From Canna indica (taxonomy: Eukaryota > Streptophyta > Magnoliopsida > Zingiberales > Cannaceae), in NCBI GenBank assembly GCA_034359265.1, contig CP136898.1, positions 36,975,501 through 37,039,500 on the forward strand: a DNA stretch of 64,000 nt. The letters run 5' to 3'. The position numbers and the translations under genes were made by a program. Below are positions 45,261-54,514 of the stretch, in pieces (within the stretch, counting starts at the first letter, position 1; the number at the start of each line of letters is the position of its first letter). The notes under the pieces were generated by a model, which saw only the letters and a list, made by a program, of their open reading frames with translations, was not told where the DNA came from and ran no database searches.

Positions 45261-46040
45261 CAACTCAAACTATTAACTATATAGACATTCCTGAATTAAC
45301 TAGGAACAACTATAGAACCTGGAAGGAGAGAATTCTTCTCCACTTAGGGTGTGTGGACATTGATTACGCTATAACGAAATTGGAACCACCTGCTCCTACA
45401 GACGCTAGCACTCCGGCTGAGATTGCTCTATATGAACAATGGGAGAGATCCAATCGGCTTAGCACGATGTTCATAAAGACAAAAATGTCTGCTAGTATTC
45501 GTGGTTCCATTGGAGAACGTAAGAATGTAAAGGATCTGCTGAAGGCCATAGGCCAACACCCTAATGAATAAATTGTCATCAATGAGGCTTGCAGGAATAA
45601 AAGGTGTGCGCGAGCACATCATGGAAATGAGGGATATAGCGGCTCAACTTAAAAAACTAGAGGTTGAAAATGTCTGACTCCTTTATCATGCATTTTATTC
45701 TAAATTCTCTACCTTCACAATACGGGGCCTTTAAAATCTCCTACAGCACACATAAGGAAAAATGATCAATCAATAAATTACTGACTATGTGTGTACAAGA
45801 AGAAGGAAGACTGCTTGTAGAAATAGGAGAAAATGCACATCTGGATCTACAAGGGAAGAGGAAAAAGGAATAAAACAAGCATAAAGGTAAAGGCAGACCG
45901 GTCATCAAGGGTGACATCAAGAAAGAGTCCAAGTGTTACTTCTGTAAAAAGAAGAGGCATGTAAAGAAGGACTGTGCCAAATACAAGATCTGGCTTAAAA
46001 AGAAAGGTATTCCAATCTCGTTAGTTTGTTATGAATCTCA
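45261..46040 (+). pseudogene. Copia 4 Gag
   Basis: Starting at the acceptor it reads ATQTINYIDIPELTRNNYRT, WKERILLHLGCVDIDYAI and KLEPPAPTDASTPAEIALYE, a UBN2-type copia Gag. A frameshift near 45565 is followed by EHIMEMRDIAAQLKKLEVE and the stop-interrupted ILNSLPSQYGAFKISY. The zinc knuckle CYFCKKKRHVKKDC (45938-45979) keeps all four metal ligands, but Gly is replaced by Arg. Confidence 0.88.
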
Positions 46041-46788
46041 TATGATAGATATTTGTCGAAACACATGGTGGATTGATTCCGATTCTACAATCCACATTTC
46101 CAATACCCTGTAGGGCTTTCAAAACCATAGGAAGCCAACGGGAAGTGAGCATTGCATCTATACTAGAAATGGAGTGCGCTCACATGTGGAAGCAGTAGGA
46201 ACATGCAAATTAGTTTTAAGCATCGATTTTACTTTGCTTTTAGAAAAGACTTTTTATATTCCAATTTTTTTAAAAAAATTGATATTTGTTTCAAGACGGT
46301 TACCTTTTGGATATTCCTTTAATTTTTCAGATTCATCTTGTTCCTTATTTTATAAATCTAATTTTATTGGAAATAGTATTATGGTAGATGGTCTTTTCAA
46401 AATGGAATTGCAAAATATTTCTTATAATAAAACTTTGCATGTTCAACAAACTGCGGGTATTAAAAGATGTGTTAAGATTAATGAAAACTCCTCTAAATTA
46501 TGGCACCGAAGGTTAGGTCACATATCCATTGAAAGGATAAAAAAACTAGTAAATGAAAATGTACTTGATACTTTCGATTTTACCGACTTTGACACTTGTG
46601 TAGACTGCATCAAAAGAAAGCAGACTAATATGTCAAAGAAAGGTGCCAAGAGAAGTTTTGAAATATTGGAGATCATACATACAAATATATGTAGTCCAGA
46701 CATGGACTTGTGTGGTCAGAAATATTTCATCTCTTTCATCTCTAACTATAATATTGGGGCCGAAAATGATCCAGAAACCTTTTCATAG
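46041..46788 (+). pseudogene. Copia 4 protease, pre-integrase and start of integrase
   Basis: WWIDSDSTIHI shows the protease Gly changed to Asp (DSG to DSD). The long frame 46174-46788 contains LEKTFYIPIF, FNFSDSSCSLFYKSNFIGNS, LWHRRLGHISIERIKKLV and CVDCIKRKQTN. It then enters integrase with EILEIIHTNICSPDMDLCG (first Asp of the core changed to Asn). It breaks after YFISFIS and jumps to the RT linker; the remaining integrase is deleted. Confidence 0.9.
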
Positions 46789-48339
46789 GCCATGAATAGC
46801 AGTTAATCTAAATTGTGGTACAATGGTATGAAGGATGAGATGGATTCAATGGCTTCAAATGAAGTCTGGGATCTTGTCGAATTATCTAAAGGTTTAAAGG
46901 TCATAGGGTGTAAATAAGTCTTCAAAACCAAAAGGGATTCTCTAGGCAATATCGAAAGATATAAAGCCAGACAAGTAGCCAAATGATTTAATCAAAAGGA
47001 GGGGATCGATTACTCGGAGACCTTTTCTCCAGTATCAAAGAAAGATTCCCTCCGTATTATAATGGCATTAGTGGCCCATTTTAACTTAGAACTGCATCAA
47101 ATGGACGTGAAAACAATATTCCTCAATGGAGAGCTAGAGGAAGAAGTTTATATGAAACAACCAAAAGGTTTCCCCACTAATAAAGGTGAGCATTTGGTTT
47201 GCAAGCTCAAAAAGTTCATATACGAATTGAAACAAGCCTCCCATCAGTGGTACTTAAAGTTTCATGATGTAATCTCTTCTTTTGGTTACATAGAGAACAT
47301 CATAGATCAATGTATATATCACTTAATCAGTGGGAGTAAAATTTATTTCCTTATCCTATATGTGGACGACATTTTATTTTCGACCAATGTTAAGGGGTTG
47401 TTATATGAGGTGAAGCAATTCCTCTCTAAGAATTTTGACATGAAAGATATCGATGAGGCATCTTATGTCATTGGCATCAAGATCCATAGGGATAGACCTC
47501 GAGGCATTTTAGGTCTATCACAGGAAACCTATATCAATAAAGTCTTAGAGAGATTTTAGATGAAAAATTGCTCACCAAGTATAACACCCATTGTAAAATA
47601 TGACAGATTTAGTCTTAGCTAGTGTCCTAAATATGATTTCGAAAGGGAACATATGAAAAATATTTCATATGCTTCGGCCGTTGGCAGCCTTATGTACGCT
47701 CAAGTTTGTACAAGGACCGACATAGCATTTGTTGTTGGAGTACTAGGAAGATTTCAGAGTAATCCAGGGATGGACCATTGGAAAGCTGCAAAGAAGGTGA
47801 TGAGGTACCTTAAAGGTACCAAGGATTTCATGCTCATGTATAAATGAACTGCCAACTTGGAGGTTATCGACTACTCAGACTCAGACTTTGTTGGATGTGT
47901 CGACTCTCGAAAATCGACATCGAGTTACATTTTTATGTTAGCCAGTGGAGCTGTTTCCTGGAAAAGTGTCAAGCAGACTTTGACTGCTACTTCTACCACC
48001 GAGGCCGAGTTCGTATCTTGTTTTGAGGCTACCTCACATGATGTGTGGTTAAGGAGTTTTATTTCAGATCTAAGAATCGTGGATTCCATTACCATACCTA
48101 TAAAGATTTACTGTGACAATTCAGCTATTATTTACTTGGCTAAAAATAACAATAGTGGAAGTCGAAGCAAACACATCGACATAAAGTATTTAGCTATTAG
48201 AGAACGTGTTAAAGATAATAAAATAGTCATTGAGCACATGAGCACTAAATTGATGATCGTCGATTCTTTGACAAAGGGCATGTCACCAAATAGTTTCAAG
48301 GGTCATGTAGACAGTGTGAGACTTGCTTCCTTAATGTAA
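46789..48339 (+). pseudogene. Copia 4 reverse transcriptase and RNase H
   Basis: After a stop-ridden linker (NGMKDEMDSMASNEVWDLV), the frame 47062-47559 carries FNLELHQMDVKTIFLNGELE, FIYELKQASHQWY, LILYVDDILFSTN and the DMKDIDEASYVIGIKIHRD block. 47653-47847 carries SYASAVGSLMYAQVCTRTDI and WKAAKKVMRYLKGT. 47857-48339 is the RNase H with SDSDFVGCVDSRKSTSSYI, IKIYCDNSAIIYLAKNN and SKHIDIKYLAIRERV. TGA/TAG stops separate the frames (for example at 47558 and 47845). The YVDD centre is intact. Confidence 0.9.
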
Positions 48340-48606
48340 TTATTGTAAAGACATTTTATGTTTTTAATTAAAACTCCTATTTCAATTTGTTATTTCTAAT
48401 TTTATGGTGTACACATATAGTTCGAGAATAACAATTTTGTTGGACCTAAAATAAACATAGGGTTTATTCATAAAGTTATTTTGGATTGAAATGCACCGTG
48501 ATACATAGAAGATAATACTCGCTCGAAGAGGACTTATCGCTATGATTCGTGTGTTTTATTCCATCTATAGCAGATATGAGATTTTTTGGTATTTTAATAT
48601 ATGGAC

Positions 48607-48618
48607 CAAGTGGGAGAA
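48607..48618 (+). promoter_or_regulatory. Polypurine tract of copia element 4
   Basis: AAGTGGGAGAA immediately before the LTR start TGTTGGGCG. Confidence 0.85.
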
Positions 48619-49068
48619 TGTTGGGCGCGACATATATATATGCATGGTGCACATCATTATCTGATGTGGACCATGTGTGTTCATGTGTCTATCCTTATGT
48701 GGTCCATATATTTATGGTTTTACCATTTTACCCATATCTATCTAAAACCCGATTCAAGCATATCCTTCCACCTTTGATGGCAAGGTGTGTATATGAATAT
48801 GCCGGGATACTCATAGGTCCCCATACTCATTCCTACCTTTCTACATCATCTATTGACGGTTCTGAAGAGAGTACTGGAAGACCTATTGAGGAAGGAACAA
48901 AGGAGCAAACAGAATTGGAGCAGCGCATCAACACAATGTTAATGGCAGGAGGTTAGTCTCGATTCTAAGCTTCCGCAATTATACATGTTTATAGATTGTG
49001 CATGCTCTATATTTTGATATAATCATATTGTCAAGTAGATCATGTCATGTTCTATAAAAATTTCTACA
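48619..49068 (+). repeat. 3' LTR of copia element 4
   Basis: Same length as the 5' LTR and clearly the same sequence with scattered substitutions, including TGTTGGGCG for TGTTGGACG at the start. Confidence 0.93.
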
Positions 49069-49104
49069 ATACAATCAAGGCAGAGCAAAAATTGCTCCCA
49101 TACC

Positions 49105-49117
49105 ACGTGATACCACA
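49105..49117 (-). promoter_or_regulatory. Primer-binding site of copia element 3
   Basis: Minus strand reads TGTGGTATCACGTGG after the LTR edge at 49118. Confidence 0.65.
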
Positions 49118-49498
49118 TAATAAATTTTATAAAAACATAGCATGATCCAATACATGATATAATGAAATCATAAATAGAGCATGCATAAATTTATAAACAT
49201 GGTAGAATTGCGGAAGCATTGAATACTAACCTCCAGCCATTGACATCGTATTGTTGTTTCGCTGCTTTGCTCTGATTGCGTTCCCTCCTACGTTCCTTCC
49301 TCAATAGGCCTTCCAATACTCTCTTTTTGAACCCTCAATAGATGATGGAAAGATAGGTTTGAACCGGGTTTGGGATAGACATAGGTAAAATGGTAAAACA
49401 ATAACATATGTGGACCACATATGGATAGCAACATGGATACACATGGCCCACATCAGATAATAATGTGGACCATGCATAAATACATGCCACGTCCAACG
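49118..49498 (-). repeat. 5' LTR of copia element 3 with promoter deletion
   Basis: 381 bp against 445 bp for the partner. The missing piece, after TCAATAGATGA (window orientation), covers the TATA box region. The proposed ATG (49240-49238) and GTTAGT donor are retained. Confidence 0.9.
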
Positions 49499-49503
49499 AA
49501 TAA

Positions 49504-50000
49504 TTCATAGGTTTTACCACAATTTCTTTTTTCAATTTATACAAAACATTGTGATAAGCTTACTGCTCAACTAAGTCTATTCAAATTCAACAATTCAAGC
49601 ACATAAATTGTGATTTTGTTAAGCAACAATGCAATCAAATTTCATATTTCTACAGCCAGCAAAATTTCATAATTTCCTAGTTGTAAGCGCGCATTCAGCA
49701 TGGGCACTTTCGCTCTGTATATGAATTACATTGGAAATGCCATCATTCGTATTAGTTATTTCTATATTTTACCTTGTCCCTATTCCTAAAATACATAGAA
49801 TCTCATATCAGCATAAATAGTTCACTTGTAGGTGATCTCATGCATATATGGTTCAAATTTTCAACAAAAACAAATAATGAGTTCAGAAATTGAGATGCAA
49901 TTTACGTACTTTCAAGTCCTTGGTAGTAGCAACTTAGCATCCTAAGTCAACTAATTAAAATGGGTGTCTTAAAAAAAGAAAAATCATTAAAGCCAGGACC
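49504..50000 (-). other. Intron 1 of the prohibitin-like pseudogene, gene-proximal part
   Basis: AT-rich, non-coding. It continues on the far side of copia 3 at 36227-36323. Confidence 0.6.
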
Positions 50001-50135
50001 TTAATTTTCTTTAACGCCAAAAATTCGACTGTAGACAATAGCGCGATGACCAGGATTATCCACATTGTAGATGCTGTTGAGGGCTGCAATGGATGCAATT
50101 GATCCTCCAATGAGCAAGACGTTCTTAAAGTTCAT
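50001..50135 (-). pseudogene. Prohibitin-like exon 1 (N-terminus)
   Basis: From ATG at 50135 it reads MNFKNVLLIGGSIASIAALN, SIYNVDNPGHRAIVYSRIF and GVKE, then a stop. Plant PHB2 proteins have an N-terminal membrane anchor with IGG and NSLYNVEGGHRAIxFNR followed by GVK. The basic/glycine-rich stretch usually found between FKNV and the anchor is missing. The gene order on the minus strand and the family match tie it to the other exons although 13.8 kb lies between. Confidence 0.75.
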
Positions 50136-50760
50136 TTCTCCCTACAAAGAAATAAGGGACCACTGCAGATTAAGCCAACTAATAGAGATCAAAACTGAAC
50201 ATACAAAAAGGAAGGAGCATTACTTAGAAAGCTCACAAGATTTCGCATCGCTGATCATAATTCTGTAACAAAATTTATAATGCAGGTGGGGATGTGAAGA
50301 ACAGTACTATATATATTAGCAGGTTGGGAAAACTTTATAAGATGATCGAGAGGTCAGGTTCTTAAATATTGCATAGTAGAAATATAAACTAGGTTCTTAT
50401 AAGTCTCCAAGAATGAATATGCAAGTTGCTAAATTCAAAACTGTTCAAGGAGTTTGATCCCTGAGAATTTACTTGCAATCACAGTGGAAAGTTCAAAGTT
50501 CTGTATAAGTTCTAAAAGCTTAGACCAAAACTGTACCGAGGAAAATTTTACAGTTAACTGTATATCTAATTAAAAACACAAGAGTACTGATCGACTATCA
50601 GGAACTGCTCAAATGCATTATATATATATAGCATAAACAAAACACCATAATAACAGAAATTGCTTCAGAGATCATAACATTGAGACCTCAACTTCAAGTT
50701 CATTACCATCATCAAATGATCATAGATCAAGCAGAAATGGCCCTCCAAAAAATTAGGTTG
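50136..50760. other. Upstream region of the prohibitin-like pseudogene
   Basis: Probably the former promoter and 5' UTR. No open frame with a domain; contains a short TATATATATA run at 50623-50632. No other gene seen. Confidence 0.45.
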
Positions 50761-51400
50761 TTTACGCTCGTAAATTAGGTTTTGCAAGGTTTTGCCCTTC
50801 GCAGAGAATGTCCTAATTATATTTTCTTTTATAATTGGATAAAGAGAAAATTTGGTACTTGAACTTTGCGTCGTTCACTAATTCATACCCAACTTAAAAA
50901 CTTAACAAATTAGTATCTTACGCACTTAACACGTTAGTACTTTCATAGAGCTTCCATAATCGAAGCAAAAGAAAATGCTTGTGCCATCACCGACTAGCTT
51001 TCCATGTCAAGTTTTTTGGGCCGAAAATATCAAGCCTACCACGCCAACCTTACGAATTTTTTACCGCCGTTTAAGTTGAAAAACGAAGAAGTTAATTACA
51101 TTGGTTTTCTCACTTTTTACCTAGTCGTTCTCACTAATTTCACCGACTAGAGTTTGATCAATGAATTAAAGAGGGAAATTGATTTGATAATGTCTAAGCA
51201 AGAATACTTACCTCATGGAGGATCGTGGAGCAAGAATACTTACCTCTCTGATCCCTTTGCACTCACCTTTCATCTCCAATGTCTAGTGGGTCCTCGAGGA
51301 CGACTACCTAGAAGCTCTAATATGTTCATCGACTCTTTTGCCAACCTCCAAATTGAGATCTCCGTGATTGATGTCGCTAAAAAGTTAGCCTCTATCCATT
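50761..51400. repeat. Older dispersed repeat, left part
   Basis: It matches 61888-62396 (CGCTCGTAAATTAGGTTTTG, then ATTGGATAAAGAG and the CATACCCAACTT segment). From 51290 it also matches a 330-bp tandem unit at 59570-60400. It is interrupted at 51400 by the solo LTR. Confidence 0.8.
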
Positions 51401-52955
51401 TGTTGGCCTAAGGTTTTCAACCTTGTCTTAATCTCGGTTTTGATGACAACAAACATGAAACTAATAGTTTCATTGAAAAATACTTTCAGATTCCAAGTCG
51501 GTTAGCGCTCGACGTCCTCAATCAAAAAAATCGAAGAATTCGGAGAAATCGATAAGGACACTCATTGTCGCTCGGAATTCTTCGGGAAGTTAGAGTTTAT
51601 GTTTAAGGTGTCTAGAATGTGTTGTAAATCCTCATGATGATGCAAAGAAACCCAAAAACCAAACCCGAACCCCAAAATACGAAAACATGGAAAATTATAA
51701 AAAGGCCCTGAAATTCACTAAGCTTAGGGAGCTCCTTGGAGGGCTATATGACCTAGACATTGTTCCTTAGGTAAAAACTAGTAAACGACATATTTCTAAA
51801 GATTTTTTTGAAGCCTTTAACCTATGCATATTTGACCCGGGAGATTATAAAAAATTTTGTTTTCGAAAATTTGTACTAGATCCCAAAAGTTAGATTTTGA
51901 TTCTTAAGGATTTTGATTTTTTAGATATTTTTATTAAATCCAAATGGGGGGTAATCCTTATATAACATTTATGTTTTAAAGTTATTAATGAACAAACAAG
52001 AAGAAAACTCAGCCAAACCAAGCAGATTTTCCAGTTTCGGTCAACCAATCGGTCGACCGAATGGTACCCAAAAGTGGCAGAATGCATTCGTTTTCTCGGC
52101 GGTCGCTCGGTCGGTCGACCGACGATCGATCGGCAAACGACCGGATGGCGAAAACGACTATTTTTCTAGTCGTTGAGTTAATTGGATGTTTGAAGCCAAC
52201 TCTTCATGGTCTATAAATACAAGACCATGAGAGCCTTCCTCCCTTGATCTTGACCTTCATTGAGCCATCCTTGATCATTTCTAAAGATTTCTTGAGTCAT
52301 TTCTTTGCAAACCCTAGTTCTCATGATACAACCTTATTTTTGCCTTTAAAGCTTTGATCAATTCATCATTGAGGCACCAAGAGGAACTAGGACTTGTGTT
52401 TGGAGCTAAGTATTTGTTGTATTATTTATTTGCTCCATTGTTAATGTATTTTATTATTTATTTACATTGTGTTTGAGCTCGTATAAACCTAGGTTTGATT
52501 GAGTTGGTGGTTGCCTTGGTGTTAAGGCTTAAATCTATCATTGTAAACTTACTTTACTAGGATTAGTTGAGTTATCCCCTAGGTTGAGGTGGGAGAATGC
52601 TCTCGGTAAGAAGGCGGGATACTTTCGGGTGTGGAAGTGCATTCGGTTTGAGAGCGGAGACTTTCCGGTGTAAAATTCTCTTTGAAAAGGAAACGATATA
52701 ATCTAGTAAAGCTAGTTTGGAAATCCTAAGCGGGGTGATTAGGTAGTGGAGTAGGCATTGGGGCTAAACCACTATAAATCATTGTATTAGCATTGCTATT
52801 TTTGTTTGTGTTTAATTGTTTTATTATTGCTTCAACATTTATTCGATAAATTGTAATTTGCCTGAATAGTTCAAGAAATGATTAAAACGAAATCTAGGCG
52901 ACAAGTTTAGTTAATACACTATTCACCCCCCTCTAGTGTGACCATTTCATCAACA
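51401..52955 (+). repeat. Solo LTR of a SIRE-like copia element, TSD CCATT
   Basis: 1555 bp from TGTTGGCCTAAGG to CATTTCATCAACA, flanked by CCATT at 51396-51400 and 52956-52960. The start and the end (TTCACCCCCCTCTAGTG) resemble the LTR of the element at 1-6037. TATAAATA lies at 52212-52219. It shares the CGGTCGACCGA words (52030-52145). No internal region is present, so it formed by LTR-LTR recombination. The related repeat near 59808 shows the site without the insertion. Confidence 0.93.
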
Positions 52956-53040
52956 CCATTGTCTAGGCATGCCTGAGAACCTAAGTCCAAGCAAGAATCA
53001 AATTTTGCCCACTTGAACACTAATTCGACGTAGGCCCTGT
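52956..53040. repeat. Older dispersed repeat, middle piece
   Basis: Continues the repeat across the solo LTR; matches 59815-59903. It ends at TGT, the target of CACTA B. Confidence 0.85.
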
Positions 53041-53051
53041 CACTACTAGAA

Positions 53052-53345
53052 ACTTGGTCTTCAGCAACGGCTATCAGCAACGGCCGCTCAAGCCGTTGCT
53101 ATTTGCAACGGCATTCTTACGGCCGCCCTAGCCGTTGCAGATATCTGTATCTGCAACGGCGTTCTAACGGAAAACCGAGCCGTTGCTGATTATTTTAATT
53201 ATCAGCAACGGCTTTCGGACGGAAAGGCTAGCCGTTGCTGATTTTTTAATTTTCAGCAACGGCTTGCTAACGGATAAGTGAGCCGTTGCTGATGATAACT
53301 TATCAGCAACGGCTTTCTAACGGGCGAGTGAGCCGTTGCTGATAA
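53052..53345. repeat. Left subterminal repeats of CACTA B
   Basis: Repeated AGCAACGGCT and GCCGTTGCTGAT words in both orientations, nearly identical in plan to 23555-23845. Confidence 0.88.
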
Positions 53346-53679
53346 GTTTATATAGGGCACGCTCTCGCGCCCGACCCTTCTTCCTCCCGCTGCTGCCGCC
53401 GCCGCCTCCTGCCGACGCCACTCGCCGCCGCTGCCGCTGCTGCCGACGCCGACGCCTCTCGCCGACGCCTCTCGCCGCCGCGCCGCTGCCGCTGCTGCCG
53501 GTATGTTGATCGGCCGGCCTATACGGTTTCGGCCGGAGATATTAAAATCCGACCGAAACCCTATTTCTAGGGTTTCGGCCGGCGGCGGTCGGCCTATGGC
53601 CGCCGCCGGACCTTCTACAGTGGCCGGACAGTGTGTCCGGCCACTGTACGCCGGCGCCGGAGGGTGGACTCCGGCGCCG

Positions 53680-53712
<33 letters not shown>
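53346..53712 (+). repeat. GC-rich leader and (AT)n of CACTA B
   Basis: CpG-rich GCCGCCGCC/GCTGCCGAC repeats and paired CCGGCGCCGG palindromes, followed by an (AT)15 run at 53682-53711. Likely promoter or untranslated leader. It corresponds to 23265-23545 inverted. Confidence 0.7.
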
Positions 53713-53715
<3 letters not shown>

Positions 53716-53807
53716 TTTGAAATTGTTAATTAATTATTTTATAAATGTTAATTAATTGTTTAGATTAATTGTTTAATTTGTTAGATTAATTATTAGGGTT
53801 TAGATTA

Positions 53808-54046
53808 ATTTCGGACGCGCGCCGGAATCGTCCACTTCGGACGCGCGCCGGAATCATCCAATTCGGACTCGCGCCGGAATCGTCCAATTCGGACTCGCAC
53901 CGGAATCGTCCACTTCGGACGCGCGCCGGAATCGTCCAATTCGGACTCGCGCCGGAATCGTCCACTTCGGACGCGCGCCGGAATCGTCCAATTCGGACTC
54001 GCGCCGGAATCGTCCACTTCGGACGCGCGCCGAAATCGTCCAATAT
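53808..54046. repeat. 26-bp minisatellite in CACTA B
   Basis: About nine units of CGGAATCGTCCACTTCGGAC with alternating GCGCGC and TCGCGC spacers. It corresponds to 22958-23165 in CACTA A. It lies between the leader and the transposase gene. Confidence 0.9.
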
Positions 54047-54250
54047 GGACTCGAACTGTCTCAAAACATTTAGAAAATAATCATCCATCCGACGAGTTGA
54101 TATGTTTCACGTACGCATCGATCAGTCGGATATGATTTAGCAAAACCTTAGATCCGTTCGGGGATTGTATGTTCGTGTAAAAGAAGTAGATGATCTTTTA
54201 TACGACGTACAATTCTTGAATTGTCCCTGATTGGACAATTTGGGAATATA

Positions 54251-54440
54251 GTTATTTGTACTGCACTTACGTTTTTATTTTAACTGTTAACTAATTATTC
54301 TAAATTTCGGCAACATCTCTCTTGTTCTCCGATACGCGCCCAGATGATATGCGTATTCGGAGAACTGTAGGGAGATGCTGTCGAAATTTAGAATAATTAG
54401 TTAACAGTTAAAATAAAAACGTAAGTGCAGTACGAATAAC
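54251..54440. repeat. 190-bp near-perfect inverted repeat upstream of TNP2
   Basis: GTTATTTGTACTGCACTTAC at 54251 is mirrored by the inverse ending at 54440. Pairing continues through TTTTTATTTTAACTGTTAAC, the ATTCTAAATTTCGG region and CTCCGATACGC to a loop of about a dozen bases near 54346. Only a few mismatches and one-base gaps are seen. It sits about 75 bp before the TNP2 start codon. Confidence 0.92.
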
Positions 54441-54514
54441 ATAAATCCCGAATGGAATAGGACCATCTCACCTAAAGACATTAACCAAAGAAATTGTCAT
54501 TGATTGACAGAATC

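Larger units (their letters stand above)
42918..49068 (+). mobile_element. Copia element 4, full length, TSD ATACA, nested inside copia 3
   Basis: LTRs of 450 bp each lie at 42918-43367 and 48619-49068. The duplication ATACA is at 42913-42917 and 49069-49073. The gene order is gag, knuckle, protease, RT and RNase H, as in copia 3. The integrase core is missing because of an internal deletion at about 46742-46760. It inserted in the leader of copia 3 in opposite orientation, so the two same-family copies form a large inverted repeat. Confidence 0.95.
36329..49498 (-). mobile_element. Copia element 3 in prohibitin intron 1, TSD AATAA, hosting copia 4
   Basis: LTRs at 36329-36773 and 49118-49498 (minus orientation) are flanked by AATAA at 36324-36328 and 49499-49503. 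The internal region holds gag, protease, integrase, RT and RNase H remnants at 37078-40981, then a long leader. A second copy of the same family, in opposite orientation, is inserted in the leader at 42918-49068. The 5' LTR has lost about 70 bp that include the TATA box of the 3' LTR. Confidence 0.93.
18427..50135 (-). pseudogene. Prohibitin (PHB2-like) pseudogene split by nested transposons
   Basis: Six minus-strand segments together read as a type-II plant prohibitin: 50135-50001, about 36226-36101, 34317-34154, 34035-33855 continuing at 19113-19055, and 18688-18427. Splice signals sit where expected and phases agree between the last four segments. Prohibitins form ring complexes with partner prohibitins in the mitochondrial inner membrane and stabilise membrane proteins (family knowledge). 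Here the gene is dead: a CAA-to-TAA stop near 18666, a frameshift near 18560, a small deletion in the third piece, an in-frame stop after the first piece and a copia insertion in an exon. About 30 kb of transposons now separate the pieces. Intron positions are retained, so it arose as a genomic and not a retrotransposed copy. Confidence 0.85.

Noticed and set aside
54494..54514. TTG start for the TNP2 frame
   Set aside because: The frame is open here, but the first ATG is 54515 and its MSADRSWMYRRF start fits the family.
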